From assembly GCA_035649575.1 (NCBI GenBank), contig DASRJH010000050.1, positions 32,047 to 96,046 on the forward strand: DNA of 64,000 nucleotides. Reading direction: 5' to 3'. Shown piece by piece: positions 8,461 to 16,234 of the stretch (positions are counted from its first letter, which is position 1; each line of letters opens with the position of its first letter). A model generated the notes under the pieces. That model made no database searches, was not told where the DNA came from, and worked only from the letters and a program-made list of their open reading frames with translations. Origin of the DNA: DASVAL01 sp035649575. Lineage in GTDB: Bacteria > Planctomycetota > UBA1135 > UBA2386. A program made the position numbers and the translations under genes.

Positions 8461-10155
8461 TCACCGCGGCGCCGCCGCGAGCCTGCGCAGCGCGGCGCGC
8501 AGCTTCTGGTTCGAGTCGAGCAACCGCACGTAGTCGCTCTCGCGCCGCCCACCCTTGGCGCGCACGACGGCAACCAGTGCCGCGAGCTCGGCGGCCGACC
8601 ACTTCGACACGCCGGGCAGCAGCAAGAGCAGCGGGCTCCAGCGTTGCCACCAGAGGCGCTCGCCATCGGCCCACTTCTGCCAGCCGCGCACGTTGCACAG
8701 CGCCGCAGCCTCCGCCGCGCAGACTGCTTCGCCGCGTTCGCGGTCGGCGCCGAAACGATGCGCGAGGTAGTCGGTGACCGCGAGGCCGATGTTGGCGAGC
8801 GGGAAGACGCCGATCACGTCGTCGCGCGCCTTGCTAGCCGACCAGTAGACGTTGTGCTCGGCGAGACGCTGCAGCGTGCCGAGATCCGAGCGATGCGTCT
8901 TGTCCTTGGCCATCGCCGCGAGCTCGCGCCGCATCAGATCGAGCACTTCCGTGTCGCGCGCGCGGAAGCCGAGCTTCTGGTAGAACCACCACGAGCCCGA
9001 CTTCAGGCCTTCGCTGTTGCCCTCGCCGCCGAGTTGATACGGATAGATCGTGAACGTGTCCGAGCCGTAGAGCTGCTTCGTCACGCCGAGCACGCGGCCG
9101 TAGACGAGGCCCGCTTCGCCGCCGCGCCACGTGTCGAAGACGTTGTAGGCGACTTCCGAGCTCGCGAACAACGCGCTCGTGAGCACGTAGCCGATCGGCA
9201 CGCCGTTCTTGAACGTCACATATGCGTAGATCGACTCGAGCAAGAGCCGCCGCTCGGGGATCACGCCGATTACGGCGAACTCGAGGCCATCGCCGCAGTC
9301 GAACAGCCGCACGTCTCTTCGGTCGCCGTAGGCGAACGCGTCGAGATCGCGCTGGCGCAACACCATCGCGTCGCGCGCCAACGTCACGATGCGTTCGCCG
9401 AGCGCTTCGTCGGCCGCGGTCTCGGTGGCGCGACGCTTCATCTCGCGGGCCAGGTCCGGTCGTTCGCGCGCGAACGGCTGCCGCTGAAAGTGCACGGGGC
9501 GTCCGGCCAGCAGAGCCTCGGTGCGCGAGGGCGTGCCGGGCCCGGGCCGCAGCTCGAGGTCGATGTCGAGCTCGTCATAGAAGGCCTCGCGTTCCTGTTC
9601 GCTGCGGCCAAGCTGCGCGCACCGGCGGATCAGGAAGTCGGCATCCGTCGTGTCGGGGCCGGCCAGTACGCGCAGCCACTCGCGCATCGGCATGTCGACT
9701 TCGTCGAGCCCCGGAGTCTCGGACCACGTCGCGAACAGCGACAGGCGCTGGTTCAACAGATCGCTGTTCTCGAAGCCGCGCCACACGATCTGCAAGGCAC
9801 CGGAGAACCGTTCGCTGAGCCAGCGCGCCGTGCACGCGAAGAACGAGAAGCGGATCGCAGTGCCAGCGATGCCCGAGTTCACGAGCGCGCGACGATTGGT
9901 CCGCAGATCGCGGCGCTGCTCGAAGCGGAGCAGCATCGACGCGACCTGGGCCAGCACGGCTTCGTCGTCGGGATACGCGCGCAGGAAGCAGAGCGCCTCG
10001 TGCAGCCGCAGCACCGCCGCCGCGGTCGGCATGGTCACCTTGTCGAGCGCCTGCAAGAGAGCCAGCTTGTGTGCCGCCGCGTCGCCGCCGAACGTCGCCT
10101 TCGTCTGTTCGAGGGCGCGCAGCAAGCCGGTGGGGGATCGCGCCGACTTGGGCAT
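8461..10155 (-). CDS. Large uncharacterised protein with GNAT-like segment
   Basis: A 564-residue cytoplasmic protein without signal peptide or membrane helix, which I cannot assign to a named family. The N-terminal 180 residues are helical. The middle (about 285-425) looks like an N-acyltransferase fold. Strands around ESIYAYVTFKNGVPIGYVL are followed by a segment resembling the acyl-CoA-binding turn (YPYQLGGEGNSEGLKSG). Then comes WWFYQKLGFRARDTEV, which matches the usual FYxKLGF end of GNAT domains. The rest (about 430-564) is helical and Trp-rich. The acyltransferase idea is an inference from that pattern only. It is convergent with acylphosphatase. Confidence 0.6.
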   Translation of the reverse strand: MPKSARSPTGLLRALEQTKATFGGDAAAHKLALLQALDKVTMPTAAAVLRLHEALCFLRAYPDDEAVLAQVASMLLRFEQRRDLRTNRRALVNSGIAGTAIRFSFFACTARWLSERFSGALQIVWRGFENSDLLNQRLSLFATWSETPGLDEVDMPMREWLRVLAGPDTTDADFLIRRCAQLGRSEQEREAFYDELDIDLELRPGPGTPSRTEALLAGRPVHFQRQPFARERPDLAREMKRRATETAADEALGERIVTLARDAMVLRQRDLDAFAYGDRRDVRLFDCGDGLEFAVIGVIPERRLLLESIYAYVTFKNGVPIGYVLTSALFASSEVAYNVFDTWRGGEAGLVYGRVLGVTKQLYGSDTFTIYPYQLGGEGNSEGLKSGSWWFYQKLGFRARDTEVLDLMRRELAAMAKDKTHRSDLGTLQRLAEHNVYWSASKARDDVIGVFPLANIGLAVTDYLAHRFGADRERGEAVCAAEAAALCNVRGWQKWADGERLWWQRWSPLLLLLPGVSKWSAAELAALVAVVRAKGGRRESDYVRLLDSNQKLRAALRRLAAAPR

Positions 10156-10235
10156 CGTGCCGGATAATGCCGTCTAGCGACGCGGACGGCCATGGCGCAT
10201 CGAGAGGCACCGGGGGTACTGAACCCCGCGATCGA

Positions 10236-10448
10236 TCAGCCTCGCCGCCGCCGCGGGGATTCCGTGGCCTCCGGTTCCGCCGTTGACTCCTCGCCTTCGA
10301 GCTTCAACAGCTGGCGCAGCGCGTCGCGGATCACGGCGCCGGCCGAGTGGTAGGTGCCATCGCGCACCTTCTGGTAGACGGCCTGCGCCATCTCCATCGG
10401 AAGGGAGACGCTGAGCGCGGTGGCGCGCCGGTTCTTCGAGTCGGCCAT
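10236..10448 (-). CDS. Ribbon-helix-helix (ParD/CopG-like) regulator, no partner toxin
   Basis: A 70-residue protein. Residues 9-50 follow the ribbon-helix-helix plan: a short strand (ATALSVSLP), helix 1 (MEMAQAVYQKVRDG) and helix 2 with the ParD-like turn (SAGAVIRDALRQLLKL). The C-terminus is a charged tail. Such proteins bind DNA as dimers and are usually the antitoxin of a ParE or RelE toxin. No toxin gene of the expected 90-110 codons lies on either side, so it is an orphan regulator or the remains of a module. ATG at 10448 is the only plausible start. Confidence 0.75.
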   Translation of the reverse strand: MADSKNRRATALSVSLPMEMAQAVYQKVRDGTYHSAGAVIRDALRQLLKLEGEESTAEPEATESPRRRRG

Positions 10449-10469
10449 GGTTGGATGGTGCGGTGCGCG

Positions 10470-12374
10470 CTACGGACAGATGACGAGGTCGACCCCGTTG
10501 GTCAGCGTGAACGGCGGGTCGAACAGCGCCTGGAACGTCACTCGCAAGCCGACGAGCGGCGGCGCGAGCGGAATCGGAATGCCCAACGCGCCGCCGCCGC
10601 CGGGGTCGGTGCCGATCGACACCAGCGTGAACAACAGGCCGGGATCCACGACGAGGATGCCCTGCGGATACACGAGGTGTGCGCGCGCGAACGAGATCGC
10701 GAACAGGCCGCCGACCGACGGGGCCGCCGCACTCCACGTGAAGGCCGAGACCCCACCGGCGCTCGTCGAGCCGCTGGCCGACAGCAGCGACGTGTTGGCG
10801 CCGCCGAGGCCGAGCGCATAACGCTGCAGACCGCAGATCCAGAACGACTGCTGCGGCGTCGTCGTGCTGTTGCCGCGCAGGTCGACCGCGGTGACCGTGA
10901 AACTCACCGTGGCGCCGTTGCTGACGACGCCGGGGGGCGGCGTGAGGTCGGCGCGGTAGAGCAGACCGCCGCGGAACAGCAGCGGCGTGCTGCCCGTCGT
11001 CACGCCGCCGATGTCGGTGATCGACCAGTTCATCGTGACGCTGGCGACCGACGTCTCGCCGTCGTCGACGGCCGAATCCTGGACGACGGCTCGCACGACC
11101 CACGGTCCGTCGGGATTGGTCGACACGGCCGGCAGCTGCGAGATGCGCACGAATCGCGGCGGCTGCGTGTCGGCGGGGCCCGTGCCGTAGTAGGCGCGAT
11201 TCAGGAAGTTGCCCGACTCACCCTGCGCCGTGACGATGTCGAACACGCCGTCGCCATTGAGATCGCCGACCGCGACATCGAGCGTCGAGTCGACGAGCGG
11301 CGTGAAGCCGTTGGTCCCGGTCGCGCGCGCGAACGAGAACGCGCCGTTGTTGATGTAGAGCTTCTCGCCGTTCGCCTGCAGCGAGCCGTTGACGAGGTCG
11401 AGGAAGCCGTCGTTGTTCGCATCGACGAACACCCACTCGTTGTCGTCGTCGCCGTTGCCGCCCGTGAGTGCCGTCGTCAGGTTCGTGAACGACAGGATGC
11501 CCGACGGAATCAGCTCGTTGCGCAGCACGGTGTCGGTGAGGCCCGACACGGACAACATCACGAGGTCGAGGTCGCCGTCGTGGTCGAGGTCCGCGGCCTC
11601 CGCTTCGTAGGTGAGGCTGGTGCCTGCCGGCAGCAGCGACGTGGTGACGGTCGGGAAGTGGCCGGTGCCGTCGTTGAAGAAGATCTGCTGGCCGGCCGAC
11701 TTGCCGATGTTGATGACGTCGAGGTCCCAGTCGTTGTCGATGTCGCAGACGACGATGTCCTGCTGGTTGGTCTTGGGGGCAGCCGCGACGTGGGTCGCCG
11801 TGACGTTCGCGAACACGCCGCTGCCGTCGTTCAAGAAGAGCTTGAGCTGGCCGTTCGTGAGCTCGTCGTTGAAGAACAGGTCGAGGTCGCCGTCCTGGTC
11901 GACGTCGCCGTAGGCGCAACCCGCCGCCGCGATGTTGAGGACCGGCAGGCGCGTCGCAGTTTCATCGGCGAAGACGCCCGAGCCGTTGTTGACGTAGATG
12001 CGCTGTTGGCTCGGGCCGTTGCACGAGAAGACCAGGTCCTTGTCGCCGTCGTTGTCGATGTCGAACGCGATGGCCAGCGTCGCGCGGATCGGCAGCGCCG
12101 GCAGCCGCGTCGCGGTTTCGTCGACGAGGCCGAGGCTCTGGTTGACCTTGTTGATCAGCAGCGTCGGTTGGATCGCGCTGCCCGAGCTCGAGAGCACGTA
12201 GCCGTTGGCGAACACGACATCGAGGTCGGTGTCGCCGTCGACGTCGACGAGCAGACAGCCCTCCGTCATCACGACGGGTCCGGTGACGAGGCCGACTTGC
12301 TGGGTGTAGAGATACTGTGCTCGCGCGAGTGTGCAGAGCGCGAGCGCTGCGAGCAGCGCGGTGAGGTTCGTCAC
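10470..12374 (-). CDS. Secreted FG-GAP/VCBS repeat protein
   Basis: A 634-residue exported protein. The open frame extends upstream, but GTG at 12374 gives a signal peptide (VTNLTALLAALALCTLARAQ) and is the likely start. Seven calcium-binding FG-GAP/VCBS repeats follow, recognisable by loops such as DVDGDTDLDVV, DIDNDGDKDLV, DVDQDGDLDLF, DLDHDGDLDLV and DLNGDGVFDIV. They predict an integrin-alpha-like beta-propeller. A fibronectin-like segment comes next, then a C-terminal module ending in IPIPLAPPLVGLRVTFQALF, which resembles the ends of other secreted proteins in this window. A surface or matrix role is likely; the ligand is unknown. Confidence 0.85.
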   Translation of the reverse strand: MTNLTALLAALALCTLARAQYLYTQQVGLVTGPVVMTEGCLLVDVDGDTDLDVVFANGYVLSSSGSAIQPTLLINKVNQSLGLVDETATRLPALPIRATLAIAFDIDNDGDKDLVFSCNGPSQQRIYVNNGSGVFADETATRLPVLNIAAAGCAYGDVDQDGDLDLFFNDELTNGQLKLFLNDGSGVFANVTATHVAAAPKTNQQDIVVCDIDNDWDLDVINIGKSAGQQIFFNDGTGHFPTVTTSLLPAGTSLTYEAEAADLDHDGDLDLVMLSVSGLTDTVLRNELIPSGILSFTNLTTALTGGNGDDDNEWVFVDANNDGFLDLVNGSLQANGEKLYINNGAFSFARATGTNGFTPLVDSTLDVAVGDLNGDGVFDIVTAQGESGNFLNRAYYGTGPADTQPPRFVRISQLPAVSTNPDGPWVVRAVVQDSAVDDGETSVASVTMNWSITDIGGVTTGSTPLLFRGGLLYRADLTPPPGVVSNGATVSFTVTAVDLRGNSTTTPQQSFWICGLQRYALGLGGANTSLLSASGSTSAGGVSAFTWSAAAPSVGGLFAISFARAHLVYPQGILVVDPGLLFTLVSIGTDPGGGGALGIPIPLAPPLVGLRVTFQALFDPPFTLTNGVDLVICP

Positions 12375-12655
12375 GGGCTTGTTGCGGAATTGGGCTCTCG
12401 GTGGGGCAGGGGGTCGATTCCGCGCGGGGAGTCTAGCGAGGTCGTAGAGGCGATTGGCGGTTCCTCGCGTGATCGCCGAAACCATCGCGCAACCTTGCGA
12501 CAACTCGCGACCCCACTCGTGGGCATTTGCCTCCTGGCGGAAGTCCCCCATGCCGCGGCCCCGATCGCTGACACTCGCAGGCTGCAACCCACGGCGCGAC
12601 AAGAGGCAAGGCACAGCATTCACGCACGAAGCCAAGATTCGTGGCAGAATGCTTC
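12375..12655. other. 281-bp divergent intergenic region
   Basis: The region separates the start of the FG-GAP gene from the start of the sigma-factor gene on the opposite strand, so both promoters should lie here. Open frames continue through it on both strands, but their translations are not protein-like. I could not identify a reliable -35/-10 pair or an operator. Confidence 0.4.
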
Positions 12656-13246
12656 ATGACGACTGCTGATCTAGGGGCACCAGCCCCATCCGTCGAGCAA
12701 CTGCTGATCCGACACCAGTCCATGCTCCGGCTGCTGGTCTGGACGCGGGCCAGGGCCCTGCTCCGCCACGAGGCTGCCGAGGATCTGCTGCAAGACGTGA
12801 ACCTGCACGCGCTGCAAGTCGCCGGTCGGTTCGAGTATCGCAGTGACGGGCAGTTCGCCGGCTGGCTCCGCAAGGTAGCCCAACAGTGCCTCGTCAACCG
12901 ACACAGGTCGTGGTCGGCATTGCGCCGCAACCTCGGTGATCTCTACGGCCGTTCAGAGCTAACCTCGGTCGACCAGCGTCATGCGCATCCATCCGAGACG
13001 GAGGCAGGACCGGCGACCCTTGCGGAGCGGCGCGATCTGCTGACCCTGATGGCGAGGCTGATCACGACTCTGCCCGCACGCGACCAGCGGATCGTGCTCT
13101 GGGAGGCCACCGGTGTGCCGCTCGCGGACATCGCGGCCCGCCTGGGTTTGTCGCGCGAGTCGGCCAACCGCGCGAGACTCCGTGCGCTCGAGCGCCTGCG
13201 CGTCGTGTTGGAGCCACGAAGCTCTGTCAACCGCGAACACTGGTAG
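12656..13246 (+). CDS. ECF-type sigma-70 factor
   Basis: A 196-residue alternative sigma factor. Region 2 spans about 15-85. It has the core-binding helix HEAAEDLLQDVNLHAL and the promoter-melting helix with FAGWLRKVAQQCLVNRHRS. Region 4 spans about 130-185, and its helix-turn-helix reads PLADIAARLGLSRESANRARLRALERL. ATG at 12656 is preferred over one five codons upstream. No anti-sigma gene is next to it. Instead, the next gene is convergent and encodes a protein with one membrane helix and a large extracytoplasmic repeat region. The same two parts are fused in one protein at 52046-54931, which suggests that the neighbour is its regulator (inference). Confidence 0.92.
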   Translation: MTTADLGAPAPSVEQLLIRHQSMLRLLVWTRARALLRHEAAEDLLQDVNLHALQVAGRFEYRSDGQFAGWLRKVAQQCLVNRHRSWSALRRNLGDLYGRSELTSVDQRHAHPSETEAGPATLAERRDLLTLMARLITTLPARDQRIVLWEATGVPLADIAARLGLSRESANRARLRALERLRVVLEPRSSVNREHW

Positions 13247-13250
13247 CCGC

Positions 13251-13287
13251 AACTGATGGTTACCCCGTGGACCTGGCACCATCAGTT
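13251..13287. terminator. 10-bp inverted repeat between convergent genes
   Basis: AACTGATGGT at 13251-13260 and its perfect complement ACCATCAGTT at 13278-13287 are separated by 17 bases. They lie across the 35-bp gap between the sigma-factor gene and the convergent repeat-protein gene, and include the latter's stop codon. A shared terminator is likely. The AT-richer stem in this GC-rich DNA would also suit a protein-binding palindrome. Confidence 0.5.
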
Positions 13288-16104
13288 CGGTGACCGTGGC
13301 TTCGGCGGTTCCTGGCCGACGTTCCAATCGAAGTGGTGCGGTCCAGCGAGCGTGATCTGGAGCGGCCACGTCGCGGTGATCGGCCGGCGCAGGCGAAGCT
13401 GATAGTGGCCCGGCGTGAGGTGCTCGATCTTCAGCAACCCCTCGCGGACCTTCAGCTCGTCCTTGGCGAAGGTCCCGCCCTTCCACGGTCGCGGCAGCAT
13501 GTGACCATCCAGGCTCTCGACCACGACGCGTCCTTCCGCCAGCGGCTCGCAAGTGCCTGCGCTGGCAGCGCTGGGCACCCACACTTGGACCTCGACGGGA
13601 ACCGGGATTTCCTCGACGAGGTCGCCCAGGTTCTTCACCTCGCCGGCCTCGAGCGAGAAGCCAGTTGCCGTCGTCGCGGCACCCATCCTGCCGCGCATCA
13701 GCACGTAGCTGCCGGGTTCGAGGAGGCGGAACAGGAACGAGCCATCGCCCTCGGACTCGGCCGTCACGGCCACTCTGCCGCTCGAAGACTGCTGCTGGAC
13801 GAGCCGCACCAAGGCGCCCTGAATGGGCCAGCGCGACATGTCCACGATGCGGCCGGCAACGCTCGCCGCACCGAGTGCAAACGACGCTGCCACGGCGGAA
13901 CCCGGCGTCAGGATCAGCTGCCGGCGCATCGGCGGTGCCGCACCTGGGCGCATTTCGAGGTCGACGCTGCCGCTCGCAGTCCAGATCTCGTAGGAGCCAT
14001 CGCCTGACGTTCGGGTGCGCGCGAGTCGTCCGCGATTTTGCGAAGCGCCGAGCATCCCCCCGCCGGCGGAGACCGCCACGAGCTCCGCATTGGAGATGGG
14101 GTCGCCCGCACCCGTGACGAAGCCGTAGATGCGCGCAGGCTCGCAGTGCGTCGCAACGATCTCCACCTCGACGACGCTGCCCTCCGCCACCGTGATCGGA
14201 ACCGGTTCCGTCGCTCCGAGCGGGCCTCCTTCGGCCGGCTTGTCGGCCGATCCGTCGTCGGCGGGTCTTGCTCCCTCGCCGGGAACCACGGCTTCGGCCC
14301 AGATCGAATGCGTGCCGGGAGCGACCGCAACGACGGTGAACCTTCCGTCGCGATTCGCCACGCCCTGCCATTGCTGCTGAGCCCCCGAGACCTGCTGGGC
14401 CCCGGCGACGCGGACGACCCACTGCCAGCGTGCTTGCGGCGACTCTGCCACGACGCGCCCGCGGATCTCGGCGGCCCGCGCCAGCACGATGGCGACATCG
14501 GTGCGATCGGTGCGGTCTTGGACTTCGACCGCAACCTTGGTGGCTACGAAGGCCCTCGCCTCGGCGGTCAGCACGTGCCGGTCGGGTCGCACGTCGGTGA
14601 ACACGAACGCACCCGCGCCGTCGGTCGTGGTCTTCTTGGGCGTCAGGGCTCCCGCCTCGTCGCCGAGCGAAACGATCGCCTCGGGGATCGGCGCGCCCTC
14701 GGAATCGACGACCTTGCCGGAGACCCGGCATCCAGGATGCAACATCAGGTCGACGCCCGTGGCGTTCCGGGATCCATCAGGGGACAGCCAGACCCAACGG
14801 CTCATGACCGGTGCGACATCCTGGCCATGGGCGACGACCGCGTACCAGCCGCGGTGCCGCGCGCTGAGGCGGAAGGCACCGCGCTCGTCGCAGGCGGAAG
14901 CCTGGCCGATCTGCTCGACGTCGGCCTCGGGCTGCGCGGCGGCATCGGTTGCTCTCGAGGTGACGAGTTGCACGCTGGTGCCGGGCAGCGGCAAGCCGGT
15001 GCGCGCATCGAGCACGCGGCCGGCGACGGAATAGCGTGGCGACAAGTCGATGCGGATCCCGCGTTGCCCAGCTTGCGCGGCGACGGGGCCGAAGGTCGCC
15101 GTCGCCGTCTTGGCCCAGATGCGGCCCTTGCTCCTCGGTGGGACTGGTCCGACCGTGAACTCTCCGCTCGCGGCGGTGGTCGTACTGAACCACGTTGCGT
15201 CCGTGGACTCGTAGTCGATCGTCACGCCCGCGACGTCGGAGCCGTTCGCGTCGAAGACCGTGCCTTCGATCGGTGCACCGGCGGCAAGCCGGAACACGAC
15301 GTCCTCGACCTGTTCCTCCTCACGCACCAGGCGCTCGATGGTGCTGCCGACATGGCCATCGGCGGCGACGGTGATGCGCAACATTCCGGGCGGTACTTCG
15401 CGCAGCTGGAAGGCACCGGCGGCGTCCGTCTTCGCGCTGACGTGCAAGCGTGGTGCCGTCTTCGCGGCGGCAACGCTGGCGACCGTGGCATCCACGATCG
15501 CATCGGGCAGCGGGAAACCGGCGCCGAGGACCTGACCGGTGATCGAAGCCGGTCGCAGCAGCACGACCGTGCCGAGGTCGACGACGCCGATGGCCGGTGC
15601 TTGCAGACCTTGCTGCAGCGAGCTCGCGAATCCGGGGGCCACCGCGAACAACGAGAAGGGGGACCCATGCGCAGCGACCGCGACAGGCAGCGCGAGCGTG
15701 AAGGCGCCATCGGCCCGCGCAATGGCCTCTGGCCATTCGTCGCGGGCGCTCGGCTCCTTGCCGATGCGGATGTGCGCGCCGGCAATCGGATCGCCGGAGG
15801 ACGAGTGCACCGCGCCGCGGAAGCACAGGACTGCATCGAGCCCCGCCGACGAACTTTGAAACGACGGCGAACCCGCGGACCCGGTCACGACCTCCTGTCG
15901 TTCGGCCGCTACTTCGCGTTCGGAAACCGCGAGCCCCGGGCGGTCTTGGCATTCATCTTCGCGCGCCTCTGCTCCCGGCAGCGGCACATTGCCTGGCTCG
16001 GCCAGATACGTCGTGAAGATCATTGCCGCGGTCATAGCGGCCATAGCAACGATGGCAGCAATCATCAGCGACCTGGCTTTCACGGCAGGGGAGTTCACGC
16101 ACAT
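13282..16104 (-). CDS. Membrane-anchored protein with carboxypeptidase-regulatory-like repeats
   Basis: A 940-residue protein with one N-terminal membrane helix (about 12-34, LMIAAIVAMAAMTAAMIF) and a large extracytoplasmic part. I chose ATG at 16104 because it leaves only eleven residues before the helix; the frame is open further upstream without sensible sequence. The exported part holds about eight repeats of the CarboxypepD_reg (transthyretin-like) type. Each shows the pattern I-x-G-x-V-x-D, a small loop (PIPEAIV, PLPGTSV), then DGAGAFVF or SGEFTV. No catalytic domain is visible. It is convergent with an ECF sigma-factor gene and is the unfused equivalent of the C-terminal part of the protein at 52046-54931. 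Confidence 0.85.
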   Translation of the reverse strand: MCVNSPAVKARSLMIAAIVAMAAMTAAMIFTTYLAEPGNVPLPGAEAREDECQDRPGLAVSEREVAAERQEVVTGSAGSPSFQSSSAGLDAVLCFRGAVHSSSGDPIAGAHIRIGKEPSARDEWPEAIARADGAFTLALPVAVAAHGSPFSLFAVAPGFASSLQQGLQAPAIGVVDLGTVVLLRPASITGQVLGAGFPLPDAIVDATVASVAAAKTAPRLHVSAKTDAAGAFQLREVPPGMLRITVAADGHVGSTIERLVREEEQVEDVVFRLAAGAPIEGTVFDANGSDVAGVTIDYESTDATWFSTTTAASGEFTVGPVPPRSKGRIWAKTATATFGPVAAQAGQRGIRIDLSPRYSVAGRVLDARTGLPLPGTSVQLVTSRATDAAAQPEADVEQIGQASACDERGAFRLSARHRGWYAVVAHGQDVAPVMSRWVWLSPDGSRNATGVDLMLHPGCRVSGKVVDSEGAPIPEAIVSLGDEAGALTPKKTTTDGAGAFVFTDVRPDRHVLTAEARAFVATKVAVEVQDRTDRTDVAIVLARAAEIRGRVVAESPQARWQWVVRVAGAQQVSGAQQQWQGVANRDGRFTVVAVAPGTHSIWAEAVVPGEGARPADDGSADKPAEGGPLGATEPVPITVAEGSVVEVEIVATHCEPARIYGFVTGAGDPISNAELVAVSAGGGMLGASQNRGRLARTRTSGDGSYEIWTASGSVDLEMRPGAAPPMRRQLILTPGSAVAASFALGAASVAGRIVDMSRWPIQGALVRLVQQQSSSGRVAVTAESEGDGSFLFRLLEPGSYVLMRGRMGAATTATGFSLEAGEVKNLGDLVEEIPVPVEVQVWVPSAASAGTCEPLAEGRVVVESLDGHMLPRPWKGGTFAKDELKVREGLLKIEHLTPGHYQLRLRRPITATWPLQITLAGPHHFDWNVGQEPPKPRSPN

Positions 16105-16149
16105 TTGCAAATCGCTATGGAGCACTAGCGCGGACAGGTCCCGTGGGAT

Positions 16150-16179
16150 AATTAACTTGTCGCGTCGGATCTTCTCGAA
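16150..16179 (-). promoter_or_regulatory. Possible promoter for the repeat-protein gene
   Basis: An AT-rich island TTAATT (16150-16155, minus strand) lies 46 bases before the ATG at 16104 and 18 bases after TTCGAG (16174-16179). In DNA this GC-rich the island stands out. The spacing suits a -10/-35 pair, but the hexamers match the housekeeping consensus only partly. It could equally be a site for an alternative sigma factor. Confidence 0.2.
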
Positions 16180-16234
16180 CGATTCAGTTGCTCTTGACTC
16201 GCGCGCTCCTCCATTGCGCGACCGCTCTTTGACC

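Noticed and set aside
10236..10448. Complete ParDE toxin-antitoxin module
   Set aside because: Only the antitoxin-like RHH gene is present; neither flank has a ParE/RelE-like frame.
14038..16128. A 696-codon plus-strand frame opposite the CarboxypepD_reg protein
   Set aside because: Highly charged, domain-free translation; the minus-strand protein has a membrane helix and clear repeats.
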